NCBI GenBank assembly: GCA_902603625.1
Contig: CACKVM010000002.1
Span: forward strand, 1-64,000
Direction of reading: 5' to 3'
DNA: 64,000 nt
From: an uncultured Pelagibacteraceae bacterium
Lineage (GTDB): Bacteria; Pseudomonadota; Alphaproteobacteria; Pelagibacterales; Pelagibacteraceae
Shown here: positions 44,271-53,389 of the stretch, in pieces
How positions within the stretch are numbered: position 1 is the stretch's first letter
Layout of the letters: each line of letters starts with the position of its first letter
Program-made: the position numbers and the translations under genes
The notes under the pieces: model-generated
What the model was told of the DNA's origin: nothing
The model's input: only the letters and a program-made list of their open reading frames with translations
The model's database searches: none

Positions 44271-45298
44271 GGGTTGGGATAAATTTTTTGTACTTCGTTA
44301 ATTTCATCAATAATTTCATCAGATAATTTTATATTTACACTTTCTATATCTGTTTTCAACTGATCCATTGTCGTAGCTCCAATTATTATACTTGTAACAA
44401 ATGGCTGTACTTCACAGAATTTTAAACTCATTTGTGCAAAGTTTAATCCATGCTTATTTGCTATCTCATTATATCTTTCAATTGCTAATTGACCATTTTC
44501 GGTTTTATATCTGTTAAATTGATCACCAAATAATTTCATTCTTGATTTTTTTGGTAATTTTCCATTTCTGTACTTACCTGACAAATAACCAAAAGCTAAA
44601 GGAGAATATGCCAAAAGTCCACTTTCTTCTCTAATAGAGATTTCAGCGAGTCCAACCTCATAAGTTCTATTTAATAAACTATAAGGATTTTGAACTGACA
44701 TTACCCGAGGAAGATTTTTTAATTTTGAGATTTCTAAAAATTTTGATAGACCCCACGCTGTCTCATTTGAGAGTCCTATATATCTAATTTTACCATTTTT
44801 AATTATTTTATTAAGGGAATTAAGAATATCTTCAAATTTGTTCCAATTATCATCATCTTTGTGTCGATATCCAAGTTTTCCAAAAAAATTACTTTTTCTT
44901 TCTGGCCAGTGCAATTGATAAAGATCAATATAGTCTGTTTTCAATCTTTTTAAGCTTTCATTGACAGCATCATTTAAATTTTTTTCGTCATATTGATTAC
45001 CTCCACCTCGTATCCAATCTAAACCAGGTCCAGCAATTTTTGTTGCTAGAATCACTTCATTTCTTTTTTTTGTTTTTTGAAACCAATTTCCTATTACTTC
45101 CTCTGTTTTACCATAAGTATTTTCTTTTGGCGGAATTGCATATAGCTCTGCAGTATCCCAAAAATTCACTCCTTGATTTAAAGCATAATCCATTTGTTCG
45201 AAACCTTCTGCTTCAGTATTTTGTTCGCCCCAAGTCATTGTACCGAGACAAATTGTACTTACCTCAAGTGAGGTATTTCCTAATTTTTTGTAATTCAT
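44261..45298 (-). CDS. aldo/keto reductase (Tas-like)
   Basis: 345 residues. LGNTSLEVSTICLGTMTWGEQNTEAE opens it; NFWDTAELYAIPPKENTYGKTEEVIG, ILATKIAGPG and DLYQLHWPERK carry the AKR tetrad region, and IIIGATTMDQLKTDIES the cofactor end. The MTWGEQNT and LYAIPPKE pieces point to the Tas branch. The substrate is unknown. Divergent from the Bax-inhibitor-1 gene across 78 bases. Confidence 0.92.
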   Translation of the reverse strand: MNYKKLGNTSLEVSTICLGTMTWGEQNTEAEGFEQMDYALNQGVNFWDTAELYAIPPKENTYGKTEEVIGNWFQKTKKRNEVILATKIAGPGLDWIRGGGNQYDEKNLNDAVNESLKRLKTDYIDLYQLHWPERKSNFFGKLGYRHKDDDNWNKFEDILNSLNKIIKNGKIRYIGLSNETAWGLSKFLEISKLKNLPRVMSVQNPYSLLNRTYEVGLAEISIREESGLLAYSPLAFGYLSGKYRNGKLPKKSRMKLFGDQFNRYKTENGQLAIERYNEIANKHGLNFAQMSLKFCEVQPFVTSIIIGATTMDQLKTDIESVNIKLSDEIIDEINEVQKIYPNPCP

Positions 45299-45376
45299 TT
45301 AGGTTTTTGAGTTATTTTTTATTAATCTTTTAAGGTATCTTGAATAATTAGTAAAAGACTATATATCTATTTCATA

Positions 45377-46141
45377 ATGGAATTTAATAAAAAAGGAATA
45401 TTAGCTAGAGCAAAAGAAACTGCGCAAAAAACAGCTGCAGTGACAGATGAGGGCTTAAGAGCCTACATGTTAAAAGTATATAACTACATGGCAACTGGAA
45501 TACTATTGACTGGTATAATAGCTCTCATAACTTTTAAGATGTCAGTCGTTACAAATGATTTAGGATCTATTGTAGGTTTAACCCAAGTTGGTAATGCAAT
45601 TTACATGTCTGGATTAAAATGGCTAGTAATGTTAGCTCCCTTAGGAATAGTATTTTACATGAGTTTCGGAATAAACAAGATGGGTGCATCTAAAGCACAA
45701 ATGACATTTTGGGTTTTTGCCGCTTTAATGGGCTTATCATTATCATCAATTTTATTAGTCTACACTGGTATGAGTGTAACAAGGGTATTTTTCATATGTT
45801 CAGCTACTTTTGGTGCAATGAGTATCTATGGTTATACAACTAAAAGAGATTTAACTAAGTTGGGATCTTTTTTAATGATGGGACTGATCGGTATTATTAT
45901 TGCTTCTATTGTTAATATATTTATGAAATCCTCAATGATGTATTTTGTAATTTCTATATTAGGTGTTTTAATTTTTGTTGGTCTTACAGCGTATGATACT
46001 CAAAAAATAAAAAATATGTACACAGCAACTGATACTGGAGAATTAATAGGTAAAAAAGCTGTTATGGGAGCACTAACTCTTTACCTAGATTTTATTAATT
46101 TATTTATTATGCTTTTAAGACTTTTTGGTCAAAGAAGATAA
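45377..46141 (+). CDS. Bax inhibitor-1 / YccA family membrane protein
   Basis: 254 residues with seven hydrophobic helices after a charged N-terminus. LRAYMLKVYNYMATGILLTGIIAL, FSMSFGINKM-like YMSFGINKMGASKAQM, and VGLTAYDTQKIKNMY followed by ALTLYLDFINLFIMLLRLFGQRR are standard for bacterial BI-1/TMBIM proteins, which act as pH-sensitive ion leaks or protease regulators. It stands alone with convergent DUF2794. Confidence 0.92.
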   Translation: MEFNKKGILARAKETAQKTAAVTDEGLRAYMLKVYNYMATGILLTGIIALITFKMSVVTNDLGSIVGLTQVGNAIYMSGLKWLVMLAPLGIVFYMSFGINKMGASKAQMTFWVFAALMGLSLSSILLVYTGMSVTRVFFICSATFGAMSIYGYTTKRDLTKLGSFLMMGLIGIIIASIVNIFMKSSMMYFVISILGVLIFVGLTAYDTQKIKNMYTATDTGELIGKKAVMGALTLYLDFINLFIMLLRLFGQRR

Positions 46142-46148
46142 TTTCTTT

Positions 46149-46487
46149 CTACAATTTTTTCCAATTAATACTTTTCAGAAGCAATTTAAGATCGAAAGAA
46201 TTTTTTAATACTTTTCCATTAGTGTCAGTAATTAAATACTTTAGATTTTTATTTTTTGGTTTAAAATTTTTACATATTTTATAAAGTGCATTCTCAGCTG
46301 CATTTTTGAATACACTAAAACCTACCTGTTTACTTGAAATACTTAAACCATAATCTTTCCAAGACCCTTCGGAGACCATTTTTGCATAAAGATTTAAAAT
46401 TATTTTTAATTCCTCTTTTTCAAAAAAATTTCTTTCCTCTGTTTTTTTATTAATATTATCTATTACTAATCTTAAGTTGTTATTCAT
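46149..46487 (-). CDS. DUF2794 family protein
   Basis: 112 residues. FFEKEELKIILNLYAKMVSEGSWKDYGLSI, GFSVFKNAAENALYKICKNF and the end DTNGKVLKNSFDLKLLLKSINWK fit DUF2794, an uncharacterised alphaproteobacterial family. It overlaps yciB by 8 bases and follows it on the same strand. Confidence 0.82.
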   Translation of the reverse strand: MNNNLRLVIDNINKKTEERNFFEKEELKIILNLYAKMVSEGSWKDYGLSISSKQVGFSVFKNAAENALYKICKNFKPKNKNLKYLITDTNGKVLKNSFDLKLLLKSINWKKL

Positions 46488-47031
46488 CTATTTTATATTT
46501 GTTTATTAATCCTATTTGAAAAGCAGTAAAGATAAATGTAATCGGCAATAAACCCCAAACTTTAAAGTTAACCCAGAATTCTTCTGATTGTGTACGCCAA
46601 ACCAATTCATTTAATATTGCCAATCCAAAGAAAAAATATATCCATCTTTTGTTAAGAATTTCCCACCCTTCATTTGTTAATAGGACAGATTTTCCCATTA
46701 TTTTTTTTAAAATTGGTTCTTCACTAAAATATTTTCCAAATATTAGAGTTACACCAAATAAAATATTTATAATTGTGGGTTTAATAAAAATAAAAACAGG
46801 ATTATCAAAATATAACGTTAATCCTCCAAATAAAGTTATTAGTATTCCACTAATTAATGGGATTTTAGGAATTTTCTTTTCTAAAAACCAGACTACAACC
46901 AATGCTATTATTGTCGCAACTATAAAAGGTGGAATAGCTACTTTTAAATTTTTTTCACTCTCATAATAAAAGTAAAAAAAAATAATTAATGGTCCAAAAT
47001 CGGTAAGAAACTTTAAAAAAGATTTGTTCAC
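46480..47031 (-). CDS. yciB: intracellular septation protein A family (YciB/IspZ)
   Basis: 183 residues with five to six transmembrane helices. FLKFLTDFGPLIIFFYFYY, PLISGILITLFGGLTLYFDNPVFIFIKPTIINILFGVTLIFG and LNKRWIYFFFGLAILNELVWR are the family signature. YciB helps envelope and septum integrity. In alphaproteobacteria it commonly lies near ccm genes, as here (ccmC starts 570 bases away on the other strand). Confidence 0.95.
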   Translation of the reverse strand: MNKSFLKFLTDFGPLIIFFYFYYESEKNLKVAIPPFIVATIIALVVVWFLEKKIPKIPLISGILITLFGGLTLYFDNPVFIFIKPTIINILFGVTLIFGKYFSEEPILKKIMGKSVLLTNEGWEILNKRWIYFFFGLAILNELVWRTQSEEFWVNFKVWGLLPITFIFTAFQIGLINKYKIDE

Positions 47032-47119
47032 TTATTAAATATTAACATAAATAATATTTATTCAGAAATTATAAATTTTTCTTATTGATTTTTATATTTA
47101 AATACCCATACTAAACCTA

Positions 47120-47440
47120 ATGGCAATACAAAAAGCTAAATTTTCTATTGGAGATATAGTAAAGCATAAACACTTTGAGTTTAGAGGCGTAATTTATGAT
47201 GTTGACTTTGAATTCAATAATTCTGAGGAATGGTATCAATCAATACCTAAAAACGTAAGACCCAGAAAAGACCAACCTTTTTATCATTTGTTAGCTGAAA
47301 ATGATGAAATTACGTATGAGGCATATGTTTCAGAACAAAATCTTTTAACAGATGACTCAGAGGAACCGATTAAACATCCATTAATTGAAGAAATATTTTC
47401 AGGAAAAAGAGGATCTAGTTATTTTAAGCCATCAAATTAA
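47120..47440 (+). CDS. hspQ: HspQ / hemimethylated-DNA-binding family protein
   Basis: 106 residues: KFSIGDIVKHKHFEFRGVIYDVDFEFNNSEEWYQSIP, then QPFYHLLAENDEITYEAYVSEQNLL, match YccV/HspQ. E. coli HspQ is a Lon activator and was first described as binding hemimethylated DNA. The C-terminal tail (EEIFSGKRGSSYFKP) is normal. Divergent from yciB across 88 bases. Confidence 0.9.
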   Translation: MAIQKAKFSIGDIVKHKHFEFRGVIYDVDFEFNNSEEWYQSIPKNVRPRKDQPFYHLLAENDEITYEAYVSEQNLLTDDSEEPIKHPLIEEIFSGKRGSSYFKPSN

Positions 47441-47597
47441 GATTCATTTTTTTAACACAATTGCTTCAAAACTTAGACATATGAAATTCGTATGATTACT
47501 CAGTATCTGGTCAAGAGTGTTAAATTTTATCCCATTATTATCTCCCTCTACATTCTTGATCAGATAAATTTTTCGTAATACAACCCTTCTATAAATT

Positions 47598-48305
47598 ATG
47601 ATGAAAATATTTGAACCAAATAAAATTTTTTTATTTACATCTAAAGCACCAAAATATGTAATGTTCTTATTTGTAATAGTTTTATCTATTGGACTTATTG
47701 AAGCTCTCATTTTCTCGCCAGAGGATTATAAACAAAGCCATTCAGTTCGAATAATGTATGTGCATGTACCAGCAGCATGGATTTCATTAGGTATTTTTTC
47801 ATCAATAACTTTACTCTCTATAAGTGGATTTATTTTTCGAAATAAGTATTTATTTATATTTGCAAAAAGTTTGGCTCCATCTGGATTGGTATTAAATATT
47901 ATTGCATTAGTTACAGGCTCTATTTGGGGCAGACCAACGTGGGGCACTTGGTGGGCTTGGGATGCCAGAATAACCTCGATGCTAATCTTAGCATTATTTT
48001 ATTTAATGTATTTAGTTGCATGGAGAATATATGAAGATAAAGATAAGGTTTTAAAAATTACAACTTTTATAACTATTCTGGGAATTGTAAATATACCTAT
48101 AATAAAATATTCTGTTGATTGGTGGAACACACTTCATCAACCTGCTTCAATTAACATTTTATCAAAATCTTCGATACATTCTTCAATGATGTTTCCGCTA
48201 ATGATTATGACTGCGGCATTTACACTATTTTCATTGTTAATTTTTTTGATGAAATATAATACAGAAATGATAAAAATTAAAAATAAGGGTTTAGATAGGT
48301 TATGA
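47598..48305 (+). CDS. ccmC: haem exporter / cytochrome c biogenesis protein CcmC
   Basis: 235 residues with six helices. The periplasmic haem-handling motif WGRPTWGTWWAWDARITSML and the histidines in VHVPAAW and TLHQPASI are present. CcmC loads haem onto CcmE. The next gene overlaps by 4 bases. The ABC subunits ccmA and ccmB, usually just upstream, are not here. The 157-base gap before it holds no gene I trust. Confidence 0.96.
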   Translation: MMKIFEPNKIFLFTSKAPKYVMFLFVIVLSIGLIEALIFSPEDYKQSHSVRIMYVHVPAAWISLGIFSSITLLSISGFIFRNKYLFIFAKSLAPSGLVLNIIALVTGSIWGRPTWGTWWAWDARITSMLILALFYLMYLVAWRIYEDKDKVLKITTFITILGIVNIPIIKYSVDWWNTLHQPASINILSKSSIHSSMMFPLMIMTAAFTLFSLLIFLMKYNTEMIKIKNKGLDRL

Positions 48306-48520
48306 TAACAAATTTATTTTATATGAGTGGATACGGAACATATGTTTGGTCTGCATTTATTTTTACCTTTTTTAGTTTTTCGATTTTATACTTGGTCATA
48401 AGAGTTCAATATGTGAGAGAGAAGAATAAATTTATTTCTAAATTTGGGGCTTTAGACCCTAAGAAAGCCGAAATTGCAAAATCACAAAATATTAATAGAG
48501 AAATTTTATCTACAAACTAA
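48302..48520 (+). CDS. ccmD: cytochrome c biogenesis protein CcmD
   Basis: 72 residues with one central helix (YVWSAFIFTFFSFSILYLVI) preceded by MSGYGTY, the weakly conserved CcmD pattern, and a charged tail. CcmD helps release holo-CcmE. The identification rests on size, topology and position between ccmC and ccmE. Confidence 0.85.
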   Translation: MITNLFYMSGYGTYVWSAFIFTFFSFSILYLVIRVQYVREKNKFISKFGALDPKKAEIAKSQNINREILSTN

Positions 48521-48539
48521 AATTATTAACTTTTGAACC

Positions 48540-48962
48540 ATGTATGGTCGAAAAGTTAAGTTAAGATTTTTTTTTATTATTTTACTATTAATTACTTTAA
48601 CTCTATCTATCTTTCTTATTCTAAAATCTCTTGAGGAAAATGTAGTTTATTTTAAATCTCCTACCGATGTTCAATTAATTTATGAAAATAAAAATGAAAA
48701 AATAAGAATAGGTGGAATGGTTAAAAAAGACTCATTAGAAATTACTAAAAAAGAAGTAAAGTTCATAATAACTGATTTTAAAAATGAGATTAATGTGACT
48801 TACTCAGGTGTTGTACCCAATCTTTTTTCCGAAGGGAAAGGAGTAGTTGCTGAAGGATTTTTAAAAGACAAGAATTTTTTTCAAGCTTCAAAGATTCTAG
48901 CTAAACATGATGAAAATTATATGCCCCCAGAAGTTAAAGAGGCTTTAGGAGAAAATAAATGA
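48540..48962 (+). CDS. ccmE: cytochrome c maturation haem chaperone CcmE
   Basis: 140 residues: N-terminal anchor helix, then an OB-fold with [34 protein letters not shown] and the haem-attaching [13 protein letters not shown], where the His forms the covalent bond. It carries haem from CcmC to CcmF. Overlaps ccmF by 4 bases. Confidence 0.96.
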   Translation: MYGRKVKLRFFFIILLLITLTLSIFLILKSLEENVVYFKSPTDVQLIYENKNEKIRIGGMVKKDSLEITKKEVKFIITDFKNEINVTYSGVVPNLFSEGKGVVAEGFLKDKNFFQASKILAKHDENYMPPEVKEALGENK

Positions 48963-50836
48963 TTTACAGTACCTTAGGCTACTATTCTTTAATATTTGGT
49001 TTAGTTATTTCATTACCTTTATTTTTTTTTTCAACTAAAAATTTTAAGAATCAATATCCTTTAGACTTCAAAATCATAATATTTTCTTTTATTCAATTAA
49101 TTTTAGTTATTATAAGTTTTCTAGGGCTTATACTTTCATTTGTTTACTCTGATTTTAGTAATGAAACTGTTTTTAATAACTCCCACACTACAAAACCTTT
49201 ATTTTATAAAATAACTGGCACCTGGGGTAATCATGAAGGAAGCTTATTATTATGGTTATTAGTTTTAACATTATTTATTTTTATTTTTCTAATTAAATCG
49301 GAAGGATTGCTTAAAAAATATAGAATATTAACTTTATTATTTCAGCAAATAATTATTATAGGTTTTTTTGTCTTTTTAATTAAATCATCAAATCCTTTTA
49401 ATTATTTAATCCCTGCACCAAAAGAAGGATTAGGTCTTAATCCAATTTTACAAGACCCAGCTTTAGCCATTCATCCTCCAATATTATATTTAGGTTATGT
49501 TGGATCCTCAATTATTTTTTCGAGCGTTCTAGCTGCAACAACTTTGAATTATATTTCAAACACATGGGCAACTCACATAAAAAAATGGGTTTTGTTGTCA
49601 TGGGTTTTTTTAACATTAGGAATTTTACTTGGTTCTATATGGGCTTATTATGAATTAGGATGGGGTGGATTTTGGTTTTGGGATCCTGTTGAAAATGTAT
49701 CTTTAATGCCATGGCTTGCTTTAACTACATTGTTACATTGTATTTTAGTATTAGAAAAAAGATATCAGCTAAAATCATGGGTAATAATTTTATCTATCTC
49801 AACTTTTGCATTAAGTATGTGTGGAACCTTTTTAGTAAGATCTGGAATTTTAAACTCCATTCATACATTTGCAAATGATCCAGAGAGAGGTTTATATATA
49901 TTAACTTTTTTATTTATATTAATTCTTATTTCTTTATTAATTTTCTTTATCTTTCATAAAGAAGATAAACATAAGTTTAATTCCTTTTTTTTATTTAGTA
50001 AGGAAACAGCCATAGTAATTAATAATTGGTTTATGATGTATTTCTTAGCAGTCGTTTTAATTGGAACTGTATATCCAATTTTCTTGGAGGTTATATCGTC
50101 AGAAAATATTTCAGTTGGCCCACCATTTTACAACAAGTTAATAATTCCTTTTCTTATCCCTTTTTTAATTTTTATGGCAATAGGACCTCAACTAAGATGG
50201 ATTAAGACAAGACTTGAAAAAAAGCTAAATTTAATCTTATTATTTGTTATTTCTTTATTAGTTTCTTTTTTTATTATTAGAAATTTAGATATTAATTTTT
50301 TAATCAATACAGTTTTAATAGGAAGTGCGCTGTACCTTTTTTTTATAACAATAAGAGATTTTATTTTAAAAAAAAATATTAATATTTCTCAAAATATAGC
50401 GCATTTTGGCTTTAGTTTATTTATTTTAAGTATTCTTTTTAATAATTTTTTTTCAAGTGAGGTTATCACAAATTTAAAAGTTGGTGAGAAGTTTAATAAC
50501 GATAGATATGAAATTTTTTTTAAAGATTTAAAAAAGTTTGAAAAAAAAAATTATGTGTCCTTCGTAGGTAAATTCTCTATTAAAGAAAATAATAAAGAGT
50601 CAAACATGGAACCTGAATTAAGAATTTACAATCAGCCAAATATAATTACAAGTGAAGCTGATATTAAAACTTCTTTTTTATCTGATAAGTTTATCACCAT
50701 TAATACAGTAAATAATAAAGAATATTTTAATGTTAGATATCAAGTTAAACCTTTCATGATTTGGATTTGGCTGTCAGTACTATTAATTAGCTTAGGAGGA
50801 GTCATAAGTTTATTTAAAAAATATTATGAAAAATAA
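48959..50836 (+). CDS. ccmF: cytochrome c haem lyase subunit CcmF
   Basis: 625 residues with about 14 helices. [35 protein letters not shown] and the tryptophan-rich [19 protein letters not shown] are the CcmF/CcsA core. Together with CcmH it ligates haem to apocytochrome c. It overlaps ccmG by 11 bases. Confidence 0.97.
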   Translation: MIYSTLGYYSLIFGLVISLPLFFFSTKNFKNQYPLDFKIIIFSFIQLILVIISFLGLILSFVYSDFSNETVFNNSHTTKPLFYKITGTWGNHEGSLLLWLLVLTLFIFIFLIKSEGLLKKYRILTLLFQQIIIIGFFVFLIKSSNPFNYLIPAPKEGLGLNPILQDPALAIHPPILYLGYVGSSIIFSSVLAATTLNYISNTWATHIKKWVLLSWVFLTLGILLGSIWAYYELGWGGFWFWDPVENVSLMPWLALTTLLHCILVLEKRYQLKSWVIILSISTFALSMCGTFLVRSGILNSIHTFANDPERGLYILTFLFILILISLLIFFIFHKEDKHKFNSFFLFSKETAIVINNWFMMYFLAVVLIGTVYPIFLEVISSENISVGPPFYNKLIIPFLIPFLIFMAIGPQLRWIKTRLEKKLNLILLFVISLLVSFFIIRNLDINFLINTVLIGSALYLFFITIRDFILKKNINISQNIAHFGFSLFILSILFNNFFSSEVITNLKVGEKFNNDRYEIFFKDLKKFEKKNYVSFVGKFSIKENNKESNMEPELRIYNQPNIITSEADIKTSFLSDKFITINTVNNKEYFNVRYQVKPFMIWIWLSVLLISLGGVISLFKKYYEK

Positions 50837-51350
50837 AATACTTTCTTTTTTGTCAATTTTAATTTTGATTTTTGTTTTTACAACATTTTATAAAGGTTTA
50901 GAAAAATCAAATATTTATGAACCACAAAATAGTTTAAAAAAAATACCTGAATTTTCTATGATGACTTTTTTTGAAAGTAAGGAAATTTATTCAAAAGATA
51001 TATTTAGAGATAATGATTTTTACTTAATAAATATTTGGGCCTCTTGGTGTGTGCCTTGTAGAGATGAACATCAATTTTTAGTTAGCTTAAGTAAAAATAA
51101 TCGTTTAGAAATTATTGGTATAAACTATAAAGATAATTATAAAAATGCAGAGAGATTTTTAATTGAATTGGGAAATCCCTACTCAAAAATTTTAGTAGAT
51201 AAGGATGGAACAAAAGCTATTGAATGGGGTGCAATAGGAGTACCAGAAACCTTTTTGGTCTATGAAAATAAAATTTTAAAAAAGATCATTGGTCCACTTA
51301 ATTCTGAATTAGCTGAAGAAATTGAACGTATAGTAAATGAAAAAATTTAG
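50826..51350 (+). CDS. ccmG: thiol:disulfide interchange protein CcmG/DsbE
   Basis: 174 residues: N-terminal anchor, then a thioredoxin fold with IWASWCVPCRDEHQFL (CxxC), VDKDGTKAIEWGAIGVPETFLV containing the cis-proline GVPE. It keeps the CxxCH cysteines of apocytochrome c reduced. It overlaps ccmH by 14 bases. Confidence 0.95.
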   Translation: MKNKILSFLSILILIFVFTTFYKGLEKSNIYEPQNSLKKIPEFSMMTFFESKEIYSKDIFRDNDFYLINIWASWCVPCRDEHQFLVSLSKNNRLEIIGINYKDNYKNAERFLIELGNPYSKILVDKDGTKAIEWGAIGVPETFLVYENKILKKIIGPLNSELAEEIERIVNEKI

Positions 51351-51702
51351 TTTGTTTATAATTATTTTACTATCGTTGAATATTAATTCATCCCAAGCTG
51401 ATGAAATAGAATTACAAAACAAAATTACCAAAAACTTAAGATGTTTAATTTGTCAAGGTCAATCAGTTTTCGACTCAGATTCTGATTTTGCTAATAGTCT
51501 TAAAATTGTAGTTAGAAACAAAATCGATGAGGGTTTTACAGAAAATGAAATTAATGATTTTTTGATTCAAAAATATGGAGAGTGGATTTTATATGATCCT
51601 AAATTTAACAAAAATACTTATTTATTGTGGCTTTTACCTCTATTGATCTTCTTACTAGGTGGTGCAATAATATTTAAAAAATTAATAAAAATTAATAAAT
51701 AA
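51337..51702 (+). CDS. ccmH: cytochrome c biogenesis protein CcmH (short form)
   Basis: 121 residues: signal peptide, KNLRCLICQGQSVFDSDSDFA with the thiol pair, IQKYGEWILYDP, and a C-terminal helix. This is the short CcmH without the TPR/CcmI extension found in E. coli. It passes electrons from CcmG to the apocytochrome. Last ccm gene; no ccmI follows. Confidence 0.95.
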   Translation: MKKFSLFIIILLSLNINSSQADEIELQNKITKNLRCLICQGQSVFDSDSDFANSLKIVVRNKIDEGFTENEINDFLIQKYGEWILYDPKFNKNTYLLWLLPLLIFLLGGAIIFKKLIKINK

Positions 51703-51706
51703 ATTA

Positions 51707-52228
51707 ATGAGAAAAATATTTTTTTTAAAAAAGATTTCCATAACTTTAATTCTTATATTTAGTATAAGTAACTTAACAACAGCAGATGAGAATAATAATG
51801 GACATCAAATAAATTTTTTTACTGGAAATTTTGATTTTAGTGATGATAAACAGAGTGCGTATTTATTTGGTTTTCAACATCAAGATGAAAATTTAAATAG
51901 AGATACATTTTTAGGAAATGTATCTCCAATTACAGGAGGATTTATCACAGAAAACTCTGCAGCATATATTTATACGGGCATTGAGTGGAATATGGAAATG
52001 AGTGATAAAATGGCTTTTACACCAAGTTTTGCCCCTGGTTTTTATCATGAAGGCGATGGGAAAGATTTGGGACATGTTTTGGAATTTAAATCTGAAGTGC
52101 AAATTTCTTATGCAACCTCTGAAAATTCAAGCATTGGCGTATCATATAACCATGTATCAAATGCCAGTTTAGGAGATAAAAATCCTGGGGCAAATAGTTA
52201 TATGTTTAATTTTATTAAAAACTTCTAA
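51707..52228 (+). CDS. acyloxyacyl hydrolase (PagL-like lipid A 3-O-deacylase)
   Basis: 173 residues with a signal peptide (ISITLILIFSISNLTTAD). The mature barrel ends VSYNHVSNASLGDKNPGANSY, the PagL active-site pattern with His-x-SNA and a conserved NPG, and FAPGFYHEGDGKDLGHVLEFKSE carries the acidic partner segment. PagL removes the 3-O acyl chain of lipid A in the outer membrane. It starts 4 bases after ccmH, so it may ride on the ccm transcript without functional linkage. Confidence 0.82.
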   Translation: MRKIFFLKKISITLILIFSISNLTTADENNNGHQINFFTGNFDFSDDKQSAYLFGFQHQDENLNRDTFLGNVSPITGGFITENSAAYIYTGIEWNMEMSDKMAFTPSFAPGFYHEGDGKDLGHVLEFKSEVQISYATSENSSIGVSYNHVSNASLGDKNPGANSYMFNFIKNF

Positions 52229-52237
52229 CATAAAGTA

Positions 52238-53389
52238 ATGAATTTAAAAGATTGTCACAATTTTAGTGATTTTAGAAAATTAGCTGAAAGAAAATTACCC
52301 TCACCTATATTTCATTACATTGATGGAGCCGCAGATGATGAAATCACCTATGTTAGAAACACAAGTGCTTTTGATGATGTAGATTTAGTTCCAAATGTGT
52401 TAAGAGGTGTGGAGAATGTTGATTTATCTACTACAATTTTTGGAAAAAAATTAGACTTACCTTTTTATTTGTCTCCAACAGCTCTTCAAAGACTTTTTCA
52501 TTATGATGGTGAAAGAGCAGTTGGAAAAGCAGCACAAAAATTTAATACAATGTTTGGTGTCTCTGCCTTAGCTACAGTTAGTGTTGAAGAAATTTCTTCA
52601 ATGATTGATACACCTAAAATGTTTCAATTTTATTTTCATAAAGATAGAGGTTTGAATGACTCTTGTTTGGAAAGAGCAAAAGCAGCAAAATTTGATGTTA
52701 TGGCATTAACTGTAGACACAATAACAGGTGGTAATCGTGAAAGAGATTTAAGAACTGGATTTACTTCTCCACCTAAACTAACTTTATCAAGTTTATTTAG
52801 TTTTGCTACAAAACCAATGTGGGGGATAAATTATTTAACAAAAGGTAAATTTGAATTACCTCATCTTCAAGATTACGTAAAAGAGGGGACAAGCACGAAT
52901 ACATCTATAGGAAATTATTTTTCTACTATGTTAGATCAATCAATGAATTGGAAAGACGCAGAAAAACTTTGTTCTCAATGGGGAGGCCATTTTGCTCTCA
53001 AAGGAATTATGAGTGTTGAGGATGCTAAAAAAGCTGTAGATATTGGCTGTACTGGCATAATGGTTTCTAATCATGGAGGAAGACAACTTGACGGCTCCAG
53101 ATCTCCTTTTGATCAACTTGCTGAAATAGTTGATGCAGTTGGTGATAAATTAGATGTTATCTGTGAAGGAGGAATCCATAGAGGTACACATATGTTAAAA
53201 GCCTTATCATTAGGTGCAAAGGCTTGCTCAGGGGGAAGACTTTATCTTTACGCATTAGCAGCGGCCGGCCAGGCAGGTGTTGAAAGAGCTTTAGAAAAAT
53301 ATAAATCTGAATTAATTCGAGATATGAAACTGATGGGATGCACTAAAATAAGTGATCTAAGTAGAAGTAACCTAAGGTTTAGAAGATAG
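52238..53389 (+). CDS. FMN-dependent alpha-hydroxy-acid oxidase/dehydrogenase, copy 1
   Basis: 383 residues, a TIM barrel of the lactate/glycolate/mandelate family. PSPIFHYIDGAADDEIT, LTVDTITGGNRERDLRTGF, ALKGIMSVEDA and VSNHGGRQLDGSRSPF (catalytic His, substrate Arg) are intact. The FMN-phosphate loop reads CEGGIHRGTH where the family and copy 2 have DGGxRRGTH. It oxidises an L-2-hydroxy acid to the 2-oxo acid; lactate or glycolate are the likely options. The stop overlaps copy 2 (TAGTG). Confidence 0.92.
   Translation: MNLKDCHNFSDFRKLAERKLPSPIFHYIDGAADDEITYVRNTSAFDDVDLVPNVLRGVENVDLSTTIFGKKLDLPFYLSPTALQRLFHYDGERAVGKAAQKFNTMFGVSALATVSVEEISSMIDTPKMFQFYFHKDRGLNDSCLERAKAAKFDVMALTVDTITGGNRERDLRTGFTSPPKLTLSSLFSFATKPMWGINYLTKGKFELPHLQDYVKEGTSTNTSIGNYFSTMLDQSMNWKDAEKLCSQWGGHFALKGIMSVEDAKKAVDIGCTGIMVSNHGGRQLDGSRSPFDQLAEIVDAVGDKLDVICEGGIHRGTHMLKALSLGAKACSGGRLYLYALAAAGQAGVERALEKYKSELIRDMKLMGCTKISDLSRSNLRFRR

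Noticed and set aside
47444-47710. 88-codon minus-strand ORF ending in FICLSFEAIVLKK
   Set aside because: Its first half is antisense to the start of ccmC, and no family was recognised. The 47441-47597 part could be a remnant 3' end of a lost gene, but nothing supports expression.
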